Of a stretch of DNA of 64,000 bases, positions 40,707-48,255 are shown in pieces. The stretch is from Mucilaginibacter sp. (GTDB lineage Bacteria; Bacteroidota; Bacteroidia; Sphingobacteriales; Sphingobacteriaceae), in NCBI GenBank assembly GCA_030445275.1, contig JAUCSE010000026.1, forward strand, positions 31,072-95,071. Reading direction: 5' to 3'. How positions within the stretch are numbered: the first letter of the stretch is position 1; each line of letters opens with the position of its first letter. A program made the position numbers and the translations under genes. The notes under the pieces are model-generated. The model was not told the DNA's origin, did no database searches, and saw only the letters and a program-made list of their open reading frames with translations.

Positions 40707-42041
40707 ATGAAATTACAGGTAAAACTGGCCCTATACAATACCCTAACCAAGGTGGCCATTATTCTATTTACCGGTCTGCTTATTCTGCTATCAATTGAAA
40801 AAATATCCTATAACCATATTGAGGTACGTTTAGAGGATGATAAGGAGGAAACTTTAAAAAGCCTTTCATCGGGCGAAATCAACAGCTTTTTAAACAGCCA
40901 GAAAGTATATACTGATTATAATATTTTAAAGGAAGAATTTATAACCATAACCCCTGAGGCCAAGTATAACCCTAAAACTACCAATGCAATAAAATTCACT
41001 ACCGAAACGCGTAGGGTTGATAGGAACATACAAACATACCGCATACTATCACATCGCTTTAATTTTAAAGGGCATACCTATCTGCTTGAAATTGGCGAGG
41101 CTATTGAATCTGTAGAAGAGTTAAAATCAATTATCAAGAAATTTACTTTATTGGTGCTATTTATAGCGCTTGTACTTACACTGATAAGCGATCTGATATT
41201 CACCAAGTTTTTGCTTGCGCCATTTTATAAAATAATTGACCGTAAGCTAATCAAAGTAAATGATCCGATGAACTTTGATTATGAAAAAATAAAAACCACT
41301 ACCCAGGATTTTGAGCTGCTTGACGATAGTATCAGCTCGTTGATGAAGAAGATATCAAACCTCTTTATACTGGAAAAACAGTTTATTGCCAATGTATCGC
41401 ATGAGCTGCTTACCCCCATAAGTATTATTAGCTCAAGGCTTGAAAACATATTATTGCATGAAGACCTGAGCGAAGGCAGTGAGAATAAAATGCATGCCTC
41501 GCTAAAAACTTTAAACCGTTTAAAATCCATCATTAACAGTTTATTGCTGATATCAAAGGTTGAAAATAACCAGTTTGATAAAGTCGATGTAGTAATGATT
41601 GCGGGTGTTATTAAAGAAATACACGAGGAACTGGAAGATCGTATGGATGAAAAACACTTAACGTTCACCAACCACATTAAATATATTTACTCTATTCAGG
41701 GTAACCGGCCTTTGATGCATACCCTGTTATTCAATGTCATTAACAACTCTATAAAATACAATAACCCAAAGGGTACTATTACCATAAGTGATGAGCTTAC
41801 AGAGGATATTTACTCCATTATTATTGCCGACACCGGTGCCGGTATGGATCAAAAACAAATAGAAAATGCATTTAACCGTTTTGAGAAGTTTGATACCGAC
41901 GAAAAGGAAAGTTATGGCCTAGGGCTTGCCATTGTAAAGAGTATAACCGCTTTTCATAATATTAAGGTTCAAATAAACTCGGTTAAAGGTAAAGGCACTC
42001 GTGTGAAATTAATATTTGATCATCATAACCAACTTCACTAA
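40707..42041 (+). CDS. Membrane sensor histidine kinase
   Basis: Inner-membrane kinase of 444 residues. Two helices at about 12-30 and 146-168 enclose a periplasmic sensor domain of roughly 115 residues with no named fold. Next come a HAMP-less linker, the dimerization helix with phosphoacceptor His232 in NVSHELLTPISI, and the ATPase domain: N box NVINNSIKYNN, G1 ADTGAGMDQ, F box FNRFEKF and G2 YGLGLAIVKS. All catalytic motifs are intact. It pairs with the response regulator 15 bp upstream. A strong hairpin follows. Confidence 0.95.
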   Translation: MKLQVKLALYNTLTKVAIILFTGLLILLSIEKISYNHIEVRLEDDKEETLKSLSSGEINSFLNSQKVYTDYNILKEEFITITPEAKYNPKTTNAIKFTTETRRVDRNIQTYRILSHRFNFKGHTYLLEIGEAIESVEELKSIIKKFTLLVLFIALVLTLISDLIFTKFLLAPFYKIIDRKLIKVNDPMNFDYEKIKTTTQDFELLDDSISSLMKKISNLFILEKQFIANVSHELLTPISIISSRLENILLHEDLSEGSENKMHASLKTLNRLKSIINSLLLISKVENNQFDKVDVVMIAGVIKEIHEELEDRMDEKHLTFTNHIKYIYSIQGNRPLMHTLLFNVINNSIKYNNPKGTITISDELTEDIYSIIIADTGAGMDQKQIENAFNRFEKFDTDEKESYGLGLAIVKSITAFHNIKVQINSVKGKGTRVKLIFDHHNQLH

Positions 42042-42098
42042 AACTTCATGCTTTCTTTATTACTTTGCAGGCAGTTTTAGTAAGTGTTACCCCTATTG

Positions 42099-42134
42099 AA
42101 AAGCTATTCTTTTAAAAAAGAATAGCTTTTTTTT
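42099..42134. terminator. Bidirectional terminator between the kinase and DUF58 genes
   Basis: A 14-bp perfect stem (AAAAGCTATTCTTT, 42099-42112, with 42117-42130), 4-nt loop and T-runs on both sides. It serves the convergent kinase gene (+) and DUF58 gene (-). Confidence 0.9.
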
Positions 42135-43053
42135 ATATCATTTTATTTCTTTTCACCAGGTAGGTTTTCAATATATCATGATACCCTTCTTGTATATTGG
42201 CATCAATCAGATCGATATGATATTGCGCACACTTTAACTCCAGCTCATGACGATATGCGGCTAACGATGCCCGGTAAGCATCACGCACCTTGGCTGGATG
42301 TACTTTTATTTCGGCACCGCTCTCTATATCAACAAAATGATGCGGGCGGTTATCAAAATTAAAGTCCAGCTCTTTTTGTTTGTCGTGAACATTAAAAATG
42401 ATCACCTCGTGCTTATTAAACTTTAAATGCTGTATAGCTGCAAAAAGCGATTGTAATTTATCCGCATCCAGGTTATTTTCCAGCATATCACTAAAAATGA
42501 TCACCATACTGCGCTGGTGAATTTCCTGAGCAATATGGTGCAACACATCTGTTATATTGGTAGTCGTATTAACCCGCGGGTTGCTATACATTTTTTCAAG
42601 TTCGGCATACAAATAAAACAAATGCGTAGCGGTGGATTTTGCAGCGCTCAACCAATCTATTTTATCTGAAAAAAGACACAGGCCAAAGGCATCCCGCTGT
42701 TTTTTAAACAGATACATTAATGAAGCTATAGCATAGGTTGAAAATTGAAGTTTGTTCAATCCCTTTTCAGGAAAATTCATAGACGATGACGTGTCCAACA
42801 ATAAATAACAGCGCAGGTTGGTTTCTTCCTCAAACTGTTTTACAAACAATTTATCCGTACGGGCCAGTAGCTTCCAGTCGATATTTTTTACCGATTCACC
42901 ATTATTATACAAACGGTGCTCAGCAAACTCTACAGAAAAACCATGGAAAGGGCTTTGGTGCAGGCCGGTTATAAACCCCTCAACCACCTGCCGGGCCAAC
43001 AGCTCGAGATTGGCAAGCTGTCTTATTTGCTGATCATCATTTAATTTGGGCAT
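42133..43053 (-). CDS. DUF58-domain protein
   Basis: 306-residue protein of the DUF58 family, often found with MoxR ATPases and vWA proteins. The DUF58 start RQLANLELLARQVVEGFITGLHQSPFHGFSVEF is followed by NIDWKLLARTDKLFVKQFEEE. A vWA-like segment DTSSSMNFPEKG carries a DxSxS motif that may bind a metal ion, and IIFSDMLENN provides the second part. There is no signal peptide or clear helix, so it looks cytosolic or peripheral. No moxR is adjacent in this window. It is separated from trxA by a terminator. Family call confident, function unknown. Confidence 0.88.
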   Translation of the reverse strand: MPKLNDDQQIRQLANLELLARQVVEGFITGLHQSPFHGFSVEFAEHRLYNNGESVKNIDWKLLARTDKLFVKQFEEETNLRCYLLLDTSSSMNFPEKGLNKLQFSTYAIASLMYLFKKQRDAFGLCLFSDKIDWLSAAKSTATHLFYLYAELEKMYSNPRVNTTTNITDVLHHIAQEIHQRSMVIIFSDMLENNLDADKLQSLFAAIQHLKFNKHEVIIFNVHDKQKELDFNFDNRPHHFVDIESGAEIKVHPAKVRDAYRASLAAYRHELELKCAQYHIDLIDANIQEGYHDILKTYLVKRNKMI

Positions 43054-43072
43054 AGGCTAATATAGCGCATAA

Positions 43073-43103
43073 AAAAAGCGTCACCAAATAGGTAACGCTT
43101 TTT
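43073..43103 (-). terminator. trxA terminator
   Basis: A 13-bp stem with one mismatch (43073-43085 with 43091-43103), 5-nt loop and a T7 tract on the minus strand. It lies 59 bp past the trxA stop. Confidence 0.85.
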
Positions 43104-43161
43104 AAAGTAATTTAAATATGGTGGATTAAGCTATTTATAAACTTAATTTTGCCTTTGTTAA

Positions 43162-43482
43162 TTAAGCTAATTGCTTAGCTAATTTATCAGTTAATACTGA
43201 TTTTGGAACAGCGCCAATTTGTTTATCCACAATTTCGCCATTTTTAAAGAATAATAAAGCAGGGATATTACGGATTCCATATTTCACTGATATACCAGGA
43301 TTGTTATCAACATCAACTTTACCAACAACGGCTTTGCCTTCGTATTCTTTTGCAATATCTTCTACAACCGGGCCTACCATTCTACATGGACCACACCATT
43401 CTGCCCAAAAGTCAATAAGTACAGGTTTGTCTGATTTCAGCACAAGTTCGTCAAAGTTCGCATCAGTTATTTCTAAAGCCAT
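43162..43482 (-). CDS. trxA: Thioredoxin
   Basis: Cytosolic disulfide reductase of 106 residues. The redox motif WCGPC is at 29-33 (FWAEWCGPCRMVGP), with YGIRNIPALLFFKNGE, the cis-Pro segment, and GAVPKSVL. It supplies electrons to enzymes such as ribonucleotide reductase and probably the PrxQ peroxidase at 28757. It is a single gene with its own terminator and a candidate promoter 27 bp upstream of the start. Confidence 0.97.
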   Translation of the reverse strand: MALEITDANFDELVLKSDKPVLIDFWAEWCGPCRMVGPVVEDIAKEYEGKAVVGKVDVDNNPGISVKYGIRNIPALLFFKNGEIVDKQIGAVPKSVLTDKLAKQLA

Positions 43483-43509
43483 GATTTCTATTTTTTAAAT
43501 TTTGTATTA

Positions 43510-43541
43510 CAAATATATACTATTCAAATAGCTTGCCACAA
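43510..43541 (-). promoter_or_regulatory. Candidate promoter of trxA
   Basis: On the minus strand TTG (43541-43539), a 21-bp spacer and TATATTTG (43517-43510), a fair match to the Bacteroidota -33/-7 pattern, 27 bp before the ATG at 43482. Confidence 0.5.
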
Positions 43542-43714
43542 GTGCGACCTGACAATGTGACAATTATATTAATATAACTTATCCACTTAACTTAACACTG
43601 ACGATTGTTTATAGCTAAAATCCTGTTTTTTTATTAACACTTCATTATTTCTGACTATTTGAATTATTTAGTCATAAATTACAATAATCAAACAATTTAC
43701 TTCGCCTTTAAGAA

Positions 43715-43736
43715 GCGTACTTCGCAATGACGCGCA
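43715..43736. repeat. Half-site relic of the palindromic element
   Basis: The words GTACTTCGCAATGACGCG resemble the right arm of the element at 38252-38276 with few changes. No left arm is present. Confidence 0.5.
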
Positions 43737-43786
43737 GAGAAAAATCTTGATCGTCTATCAACACACAAATGGCAATAAAATAGAAA

Positions 43787-44086
43787 TTATTTCCGATACT
43801 TTTTACCGGGTTTTCTGCTGGTATGAAACACAGACACAATAAAGATAAGATTACGCTCTGGATAAACCTTGTAAACTAAGAGATAAGGAAAATCTTCTAT
43901 TTTGCATTCCCTACACTTAAATTTCTTATTAGGATAGAACAGAGGATTACTAATAATATTTTGGAGTTTTCTTTCTACTGAAGATTCAAAACGTTCCCCT
44001 AATTTATCTAATTGTTCTTCATACCATACGAAAGCTTCCAGGTATTCAATTTCGGCTTTGGGATGAAACCTAAGATCATATTCCAT
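43787..44086 (-). CDS. RelE/ParE-superfamily toxin
   Basis: 99-residue basic protein of the RelE/ParE fold. The start MEYDLRFHPKAEIEYLEAFVWYEEQ, the RFESSVERKLQNIISNP helix and CRECKIEDFPYLLVYKVYPERNLIFIVSVFHTSRKPGKKYRK fit the family; the final His/Arg-rich strand is where toxins of this type contact their target. Whether it cleaves mRNA (RelE) or inhibits gyrase (ParE) cannot be told. Its start overlaps the antitoxin stop by one base (TAATG), a coupled TA operon layout. Confidence 0.85.
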   Translation of the reverse strand: MEYDLRFHPKAEIEYLEAFVWYEEQLDKLGERFESSVERKLQNIISNPLFYPNKKFKCRECKIEDFPYLLVYKVYPERNLIFIVSVFHTSRKPGKKYRK

Positions 44087-44322
44087 TACAACTTCTGATT
44101 CCTGGCCTTTTGTTTAACTTCCGCCCACGCAGAGCCGTTTATTTTTCCGCTTTCATACTCATCAATACGATTTTTCAGTTCATTTAAAAAAGCTTTATCC
44201 TCCCACAGATCCAACTCTTCGGTAATCTCATTTTCAACCATGGTGTATATCGCTTCTACCTTTTTATCGTCAGCAAAACGAATATACTCATGTAAACGCT
44301 CTCTTATTGTTTCAGTACTCAT
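44086..44322 (-). CDS. Antitoxin of a RelE/ParE-type pair (addiction-module component type)
   Basis: 78-residue acidic protein. The tail DKAFLNELKNRIDEYESGKINGSAWAEVKQKAR matches the addiction-module component pattern (WEDKAFLNELxxRxxEYESGK...WxEVK) that wraps ParE-type toxins. The N-terminus (ETIRERLHEYIRFADDKKVEAIY) looks helical rather than a classic DNA-binding domain. It precedes the toxin in a one-base overlap. A TAAATTTG box lies 17 bp upstream. The pair sits between trxA and dnaE, all on the minus strand. Confidence 0.82.
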   Translation of the reverse strand: MSTETIRERLHEYIRFADDKKVEAIYTMVENEITEELDLWEDKAFLNELKNRIDEYESGKINGSAWAEVKQKARNQKL

Positions 44323-44339
44323 AACATAAGCTTTATAAA

Positions 44340-44347
44340 CAAATTTA
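44340..44347 (-). promoter_or_regulatory. Candidate -7 box of the toxin-antitoxin pair
   Basis: The minus strand reads TAAATTTG, matching TAnnTTTG, 17 bp before the antitoxin ATG. Confidence 0.4.
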
Positions 44348-44386
44348 ACTTAAATACTCAACTATATCAAGATAGCGAAAACCCTG

Positions 44387-47300
44387 CTAATTCAACACCG
44401 GCTGCGTATTGGTTAAATTAAAAATATCAGCCATCAGATCATCGCTTGGGTTTACTTTAAAGTTTTTGGATGCCAGCTCAACCAGCATGGCTTCTTCCCG
44501 GTCTTTGATCTGGAACCGTAGTTTACAGTTCTGTACCGGGTATTTTTGATTATTCTCATTAATAGCATGTTGTATATCATCAAGCAGCTTAGTGCTCAGC
44601 ATATTCACATCTATACACACGGTTAATGATTTGGTATGCTTATCCCGCATTTCTGATAGCAGGCTCATGACCGCTATGCGCAGATCCCAATTATCTTTTT
44701 GGCGGAATTTTTCTTCAATGGAGCCTTTAATATGCAGAAAATAACCATCCATCATCAGGTTACGGAATTTTACATAATCCTCACCAAACATGGCAAACTC
44801 GTACGATTCATTGTAATCTTCCAGCACAAAGGTGCCAAATGGCTTACCCGTTTTGGTCATTTTATGCTGCACATTACCTACCAGGCCACCTATTCTGATC
44901 TCGCCACGTTTACGGAGCTCGTTAAAGGCACCCATAATATCTTCGCCACCTTCGCCAGAGCGAGCTTTTTGCATCAGTTTCAGATCACTAATGGTACTGT
45001 TGCAAAACCTATCAAGCTCCACTTTATAATTATCAAGCGGGTGCCCGGTTAAATATATACCGATAACCGTTTTTTCATATTTCAATTTTTCAATCAACGG
45101 CCATTCTTCCGCCTCAGGCATAGCCGGTTCCGGAACATAGGAAGCCACCGAACCACCAAATAATGACGATTGCGAACTACTTTGTACGTTCTGATAGTCA
45201 TTGGCATATTTAATCAGGCGCTCAACACCAGTTAAAACACCAAGATCTGTCTTGGCAAAAAACTGTGACCGGTTGATACCAAACTCATCAAAAGCGCCCC
45301 CATAAACCAGGTTTTCGTATGATTTACGGTTTACACTCCGGGTATTTGAACGCCTTGCAAAGTCATAAACAGAGGTGTACGGCCCATTTGCTTCACGCTC
45401 TTCAATAATACTTTCAACAGCCTTATCACCCACACCTTTTACTCCGGTTAGTCCAAAACGCACCTGGCCCCTTTTGTTAACAGCAAATGACATATCAGAC
45501 TCGTTGATATCCGGGCCCAATACCTCCACACCCATCCTGCGGCACTCCTCCATGAAAAAGGTGATCTTTTCCATGTTGTTCTGGTTATTTAAAACCGCCG
45601 CCATGTACTCTGACGGGTAATGCGCTTTTAAATAAGCTGTTTGATAAGCCACAAAAGCATAACAGGTAGAGTGCGATTTATTGAAGGCATATTGAGCAAA
45701 AGCTTTCCAGTCTGTCCAGATCTTGGTTAGTTTATCTTTGGGATGTCCTTTGGCTATGGCCCCATCCATAAACTGTGATTCCATTTTATTCAATATCTCA
45801 ATCTGCTTTTTACCCATTGCTTTACGCAATACGTCAGCATCGCCTTTACTAAAGCCCGCCAGTTTTTGCGATAAAAGCATCACCTGCTCCTGGTACACGG
45901 TAATACCATAGGTTTCGCCCAGATACTCCTCCATGTCAGGAAGGTCAAATACAATGGGTTCTCTACCGTGTTTACGACTAATAAAGTTGGGTATATACTC
46001 TATCGGCCCTGGGCGGTACAGGGCGTTCATGGCAATTAAATCTTCAAACTTATCAGGCTTAAGCTCGCGCAGGTACATTTGCATACCATCACTTTCAAAC
46101 TGAAACGTACCATTGGTATCACCCTTTTGATAAAGCTCATAAGTTTCTTTATCATCAAGTGGTATATAATCAATATCTATGTGTACACCGTGGTTTTGCT
46201 TGATAAGCCTTAACGCATCCTTTAGGATGGTTAAGGTTTTAAGACCCAAAAAGTCCATCTTGATAACTCCGGCATCCTCAATCACGCGACCATCATACTG
46301 GGTAACCAGCAGGTCAGAATCTTTAGCAACGGCTACCGGTACAATATCGGTCAAATCATAAGGAGCAATGATGATACCGGCAGCATGCACCCCTGTATTA
46401 CGTACTGAGCCTTCCAGCTTTTCGGCCTCACGCAGTACCTGCGCGCGCAGGTCATTGCCATTTAATATCGCTTTTAACTCCGGTACCTGTTCAATAGCCT
46501 CTTTTAAGGTGATACCCAATGTTTCAGGAACCAGCTTTTTGATGGCACTCATCTCAGATAGTGGCATATCCAGCACCCTGCCCACGTCCTGTATACTGGT
46601 ACGGGCAGCCATGGAACCATAAGTGATGATCTGCGCTACCTGGTTTTTACCATATTTTTCAACTACGTAGTCAATAACCTTTTGCCGACCAGCATCGTCA
46701 AAGTCCGTGTCAATATCGGGCATTGACTTACGATCCGGATTCAGGAACCTCTCGAACAGGAGATTATACTTCATCGGGTCAATATTGGTGATGCCTGTAC
46801 AATAGGCCACTACCGACCCTGCTGCCGAACCACGGCCCGGGCCAATAAATACCCCGATATCGCGTCCATGCTTAATAAAGTCGGCCACGATCAGGAAGTA
46901 TCCTGCAAAGCCCATGGTACGGATGGTGAACAACTCAAAGTTGATGCGCTCCTCTACCTCGGGCGAAATATCTATATAGCGCTCCTTGGCGCCGGTAAAT
47001 GTTAAGTGTTTTAAGTACTCCCACTGGTTAAGCGTATCAGCATCGGGTGTACTGTGTATCTTAAACTCATCAGGGATAATGAAATTGGGCAGCAGGATAT
47101 CGCGCTTTAATTTAAGCACCTCCACCTTATCAACTATCTCATTGGTATTGTCTAATGATTCGGGCAAATCTGAAAACAGTTTGCCCATCTCTGTCTGTGT
47201 TTTAAAGTAAAACTGATCATTAGGAAATCCAAAACGATAACCGCGGCCACCTTCTTCGTCAGTAGCTATGGGGGTGCTCTGCATATCGCCGGTGTTAACG

Positions 47301-47971
47301 CACAGTAAAATATCATGCGCATTGGAATCCTGCTGATCTACATAGTGCGAATCATTGGAGCAAATTACCTTTACATTATACTTTTTAGCATAAGTAAGCA
47401 ACACTTTATTTACAATGTTTTGGTCAGGAATATCATGGCGCTGCAACTCAATATAAAAATCTTCGCCAAAAAGATCAAGCCACCATTTAAACTCTGTTTC
47501 TGCCGCTTCGGGGGTATCTTTTAATATGGCCTGTGGTACTGATGCGCCAATACAGCAAGTGGTAGCAATTAAGCCTTTATGGTATTTTAAAATAAGTTCT
47601 TTATCAATGCGCGGCCATTTGCTGTATAAGCCTTCCATATAGCCCAGGGAGCATAACTTGACCAGGTTTTTATAACCTTCTGGATTTTTAGCCAGCATTA
47701 ACTGATGGCGGCGTAAATCTTTTTTCTCTTTGGTGAATTGCTTTTTATGCCGATCCTCCACCACATAAAACTCACAGCCTACAATGGGTTTTACATTGTG
47801 TTTTCCGGCTTCGGCCACAAATTTAAACACCCCGAACATGTTACCGTGATCAGTGATGGCCAGTGCCTTCATCCCGTCGCTTGCGGCCTTTTTATATAGT
47901 TTTGATATGTCGGCGGCACCATCAAGTAAAGAGAACTGGGTATGTACGTGTAAGTGAGAAAAATCTGGCAT
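44387..47971 (-). CDS. dnaE: DNA polymerase III subunit alpha
   Basis: Replicative polymerase catalytic subunit of 1194 residues, class C polymerase. The N-terminal PHP domain begins FSHLHVHTQFSLLDGAADI with the metal-binding His pair and ALAITDHGNMFG. The palm carries GPGRGSAAGSVVAYC and PDIDTDFDDAGR with the catalytic Asp residues. Then come GVHAAGIII, YRPGPIEYIPNFI and KSHSTCYAFVAYQTAYLKAHYP. An OB-fold lies near the C-terminus (RIGGLVGNVQHKMTKTGKPFGTFVLED). Length and order are normal for DnaE1. It has its own promoter candidate and lies downstream of the unrelated tamB locus on the opposite strand. Confidence 0.97.
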   Translation of the reverse strand: MPDFSHLHVHTQFSLLDGAADISKLYKKAASDGMKALAITDHGNMFGVFKFVAEAGKHNVKPIVGCEFYVVEDRHKKQFTKEKKDLRRHQLMLAKNPEGYKNLVKLCSLGYMEGLYSKWPRIDKELILKYHKGLIATTCCIGASVPQAILKDTPEAAETEFKWWLDLFGEDFYIELQRHDIPDQNIVNKVLLTYAKKYNVKVICSNDSHYVDQQDSNAHDILLCVNTGDMQSTPIATDEEGGRGYRFGFPNDQFYFKTQTEMGKLFSDLPESLDNTNEIVDKVEVLKLKRDILLPNFIIPDEFKIHSTPDADTLNQWEYLKHLTFTGAKERYIDISPEVEERINFELFTIRTMGFAGYFLIVADFIKHGRDIGVFIGPGRGSAAGSVVAYCTGITNIDPMKYNLLFERFLNPDRKSMPDIDTDFDDAGRQKVIDYVVEKYGKNQVAQIITYGSMAARTSIQDVGRVLDMPLSEMSAIKKLVPETLGITLKEAIEQVPELKAILNGNDLRAQVLREAEKLEGSVRNTGVHAAGIIIAPYDLTDIVPVAVAKDSDLLVTQYDGRVIEDAGVIKMDFLGLKTLTILKDALRLIKQNHGVHIDIDYIPLDDKETYELYQKGDTNGTFQFESDGMQMYLRELKPDKFEDLIAMNALYRPGPIEYIPNFISRKHGREPIVFDLPDMEEYLGETYGITVYQEQVMLLSQKLAGFSKGDADVLRKAMGKKQIEILNKMESQFMDGAIAKGHPKDKLTKIWTDWKAFAQYAFNKSHSTCYAFVAYQTAYLKAHYPSEYMAAVLNNQNNMEKITFFMEECRRMGVEVLGPDINESDMSFAVNKRGQVRFGLTGVKGVGDKAVESIIEEREANGPYTSVYDFARRSNTRSVNRKSYENLVYGGAFDEFGINRSQFFAKTDLGVLTGVERLIKYANDYQNVQSSSQSSLFGGSVASYVPEPAMPEAEEWPLIEKLKYEKTVIGIYLTGHPLDNYKVELDRFCNSTISDLKLMQKARSGEGGEDIMGAFNELRKRGEIRIGGLVGNVQHKMTKTGKPFGTFVLEDYNESYEFAMFGEDYVKFRNLMMDGYFLHIKGSIEEKFRQKDNWDLRIAVMSLLSEMRDKHTKSLTVCIDVNMLSTKLLDDIQHAINENNQKYPVQNCKLRFQIKDREEAMLVELASKNFKVNPSDDLMADIFNLTNTQPVLN

Positions 47972-48006
47972 AGTTAATCCGTTTCAGCAAAAATCCTGTA
48001 GAAATA

Positions 48007-48014
48007 CAAAGTTA
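48007..48014 (-). promoter_or_regulatory. Candidate -7 box of dnaE
   Basis: The minus strand reads TAACTTTG, matching TAnnTTTG, 35 bp before the ATG at 47971. Confidence 0.45.
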
Positions 48015-48053
48015 TCAAAAAACAAATCGGGTTTATGAAGTGTTGAAAAAACT

Positions 48054-48172
48054 AATAACCCCACCCAAACCCTCCCCGAAAGGGAGGGCTTTAAAAAGCA
48101 GTACAAAAAGCTTCCTTTCCGGGGGAGATTTAGAGGCGTTTTTTGGCTCGGGCTTTATAGGGGTATTAAAAC
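48054..48172. repeat. Long diverged palindromic element between dnaE and tamB
   Basis: The left part (ACCCTCCCCGAAAGGGAGGG, 48070-48089) is mirrored by CCTTTCCGGGGGAG (48113-48126), with outer AACCCCACCC and AGGGGTATT words loosely complementary. It is an imperfect palindrome in a divergent gap, of a type common in many bacterial intergenic regions. Confidence 0.5.
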
Positions 48173-48255
48173 TGGTTAAACAGAATAGTCATTTTTAACA
48201 AGCTATTTGATTATTTTTATGCCGAACAGACATCACCTTTGAAAAATTTATACAA

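Larger units (their letters stand above)
43483..43786. other. 304-bp intergenic gap between trxA and the toxin gene
   Basis: No gene seen. It holds the trxA promoter candidate (43510-43541) and a relic half of the palindromic element family (43715-43736). The rest is AT-rich without other structure. Confidence 0.6.

Noticed and set aside
44387..47971. Several long plus-strand frames opposite dnaE
   Set aside because: All are shadows of the conserved polymerase frame.
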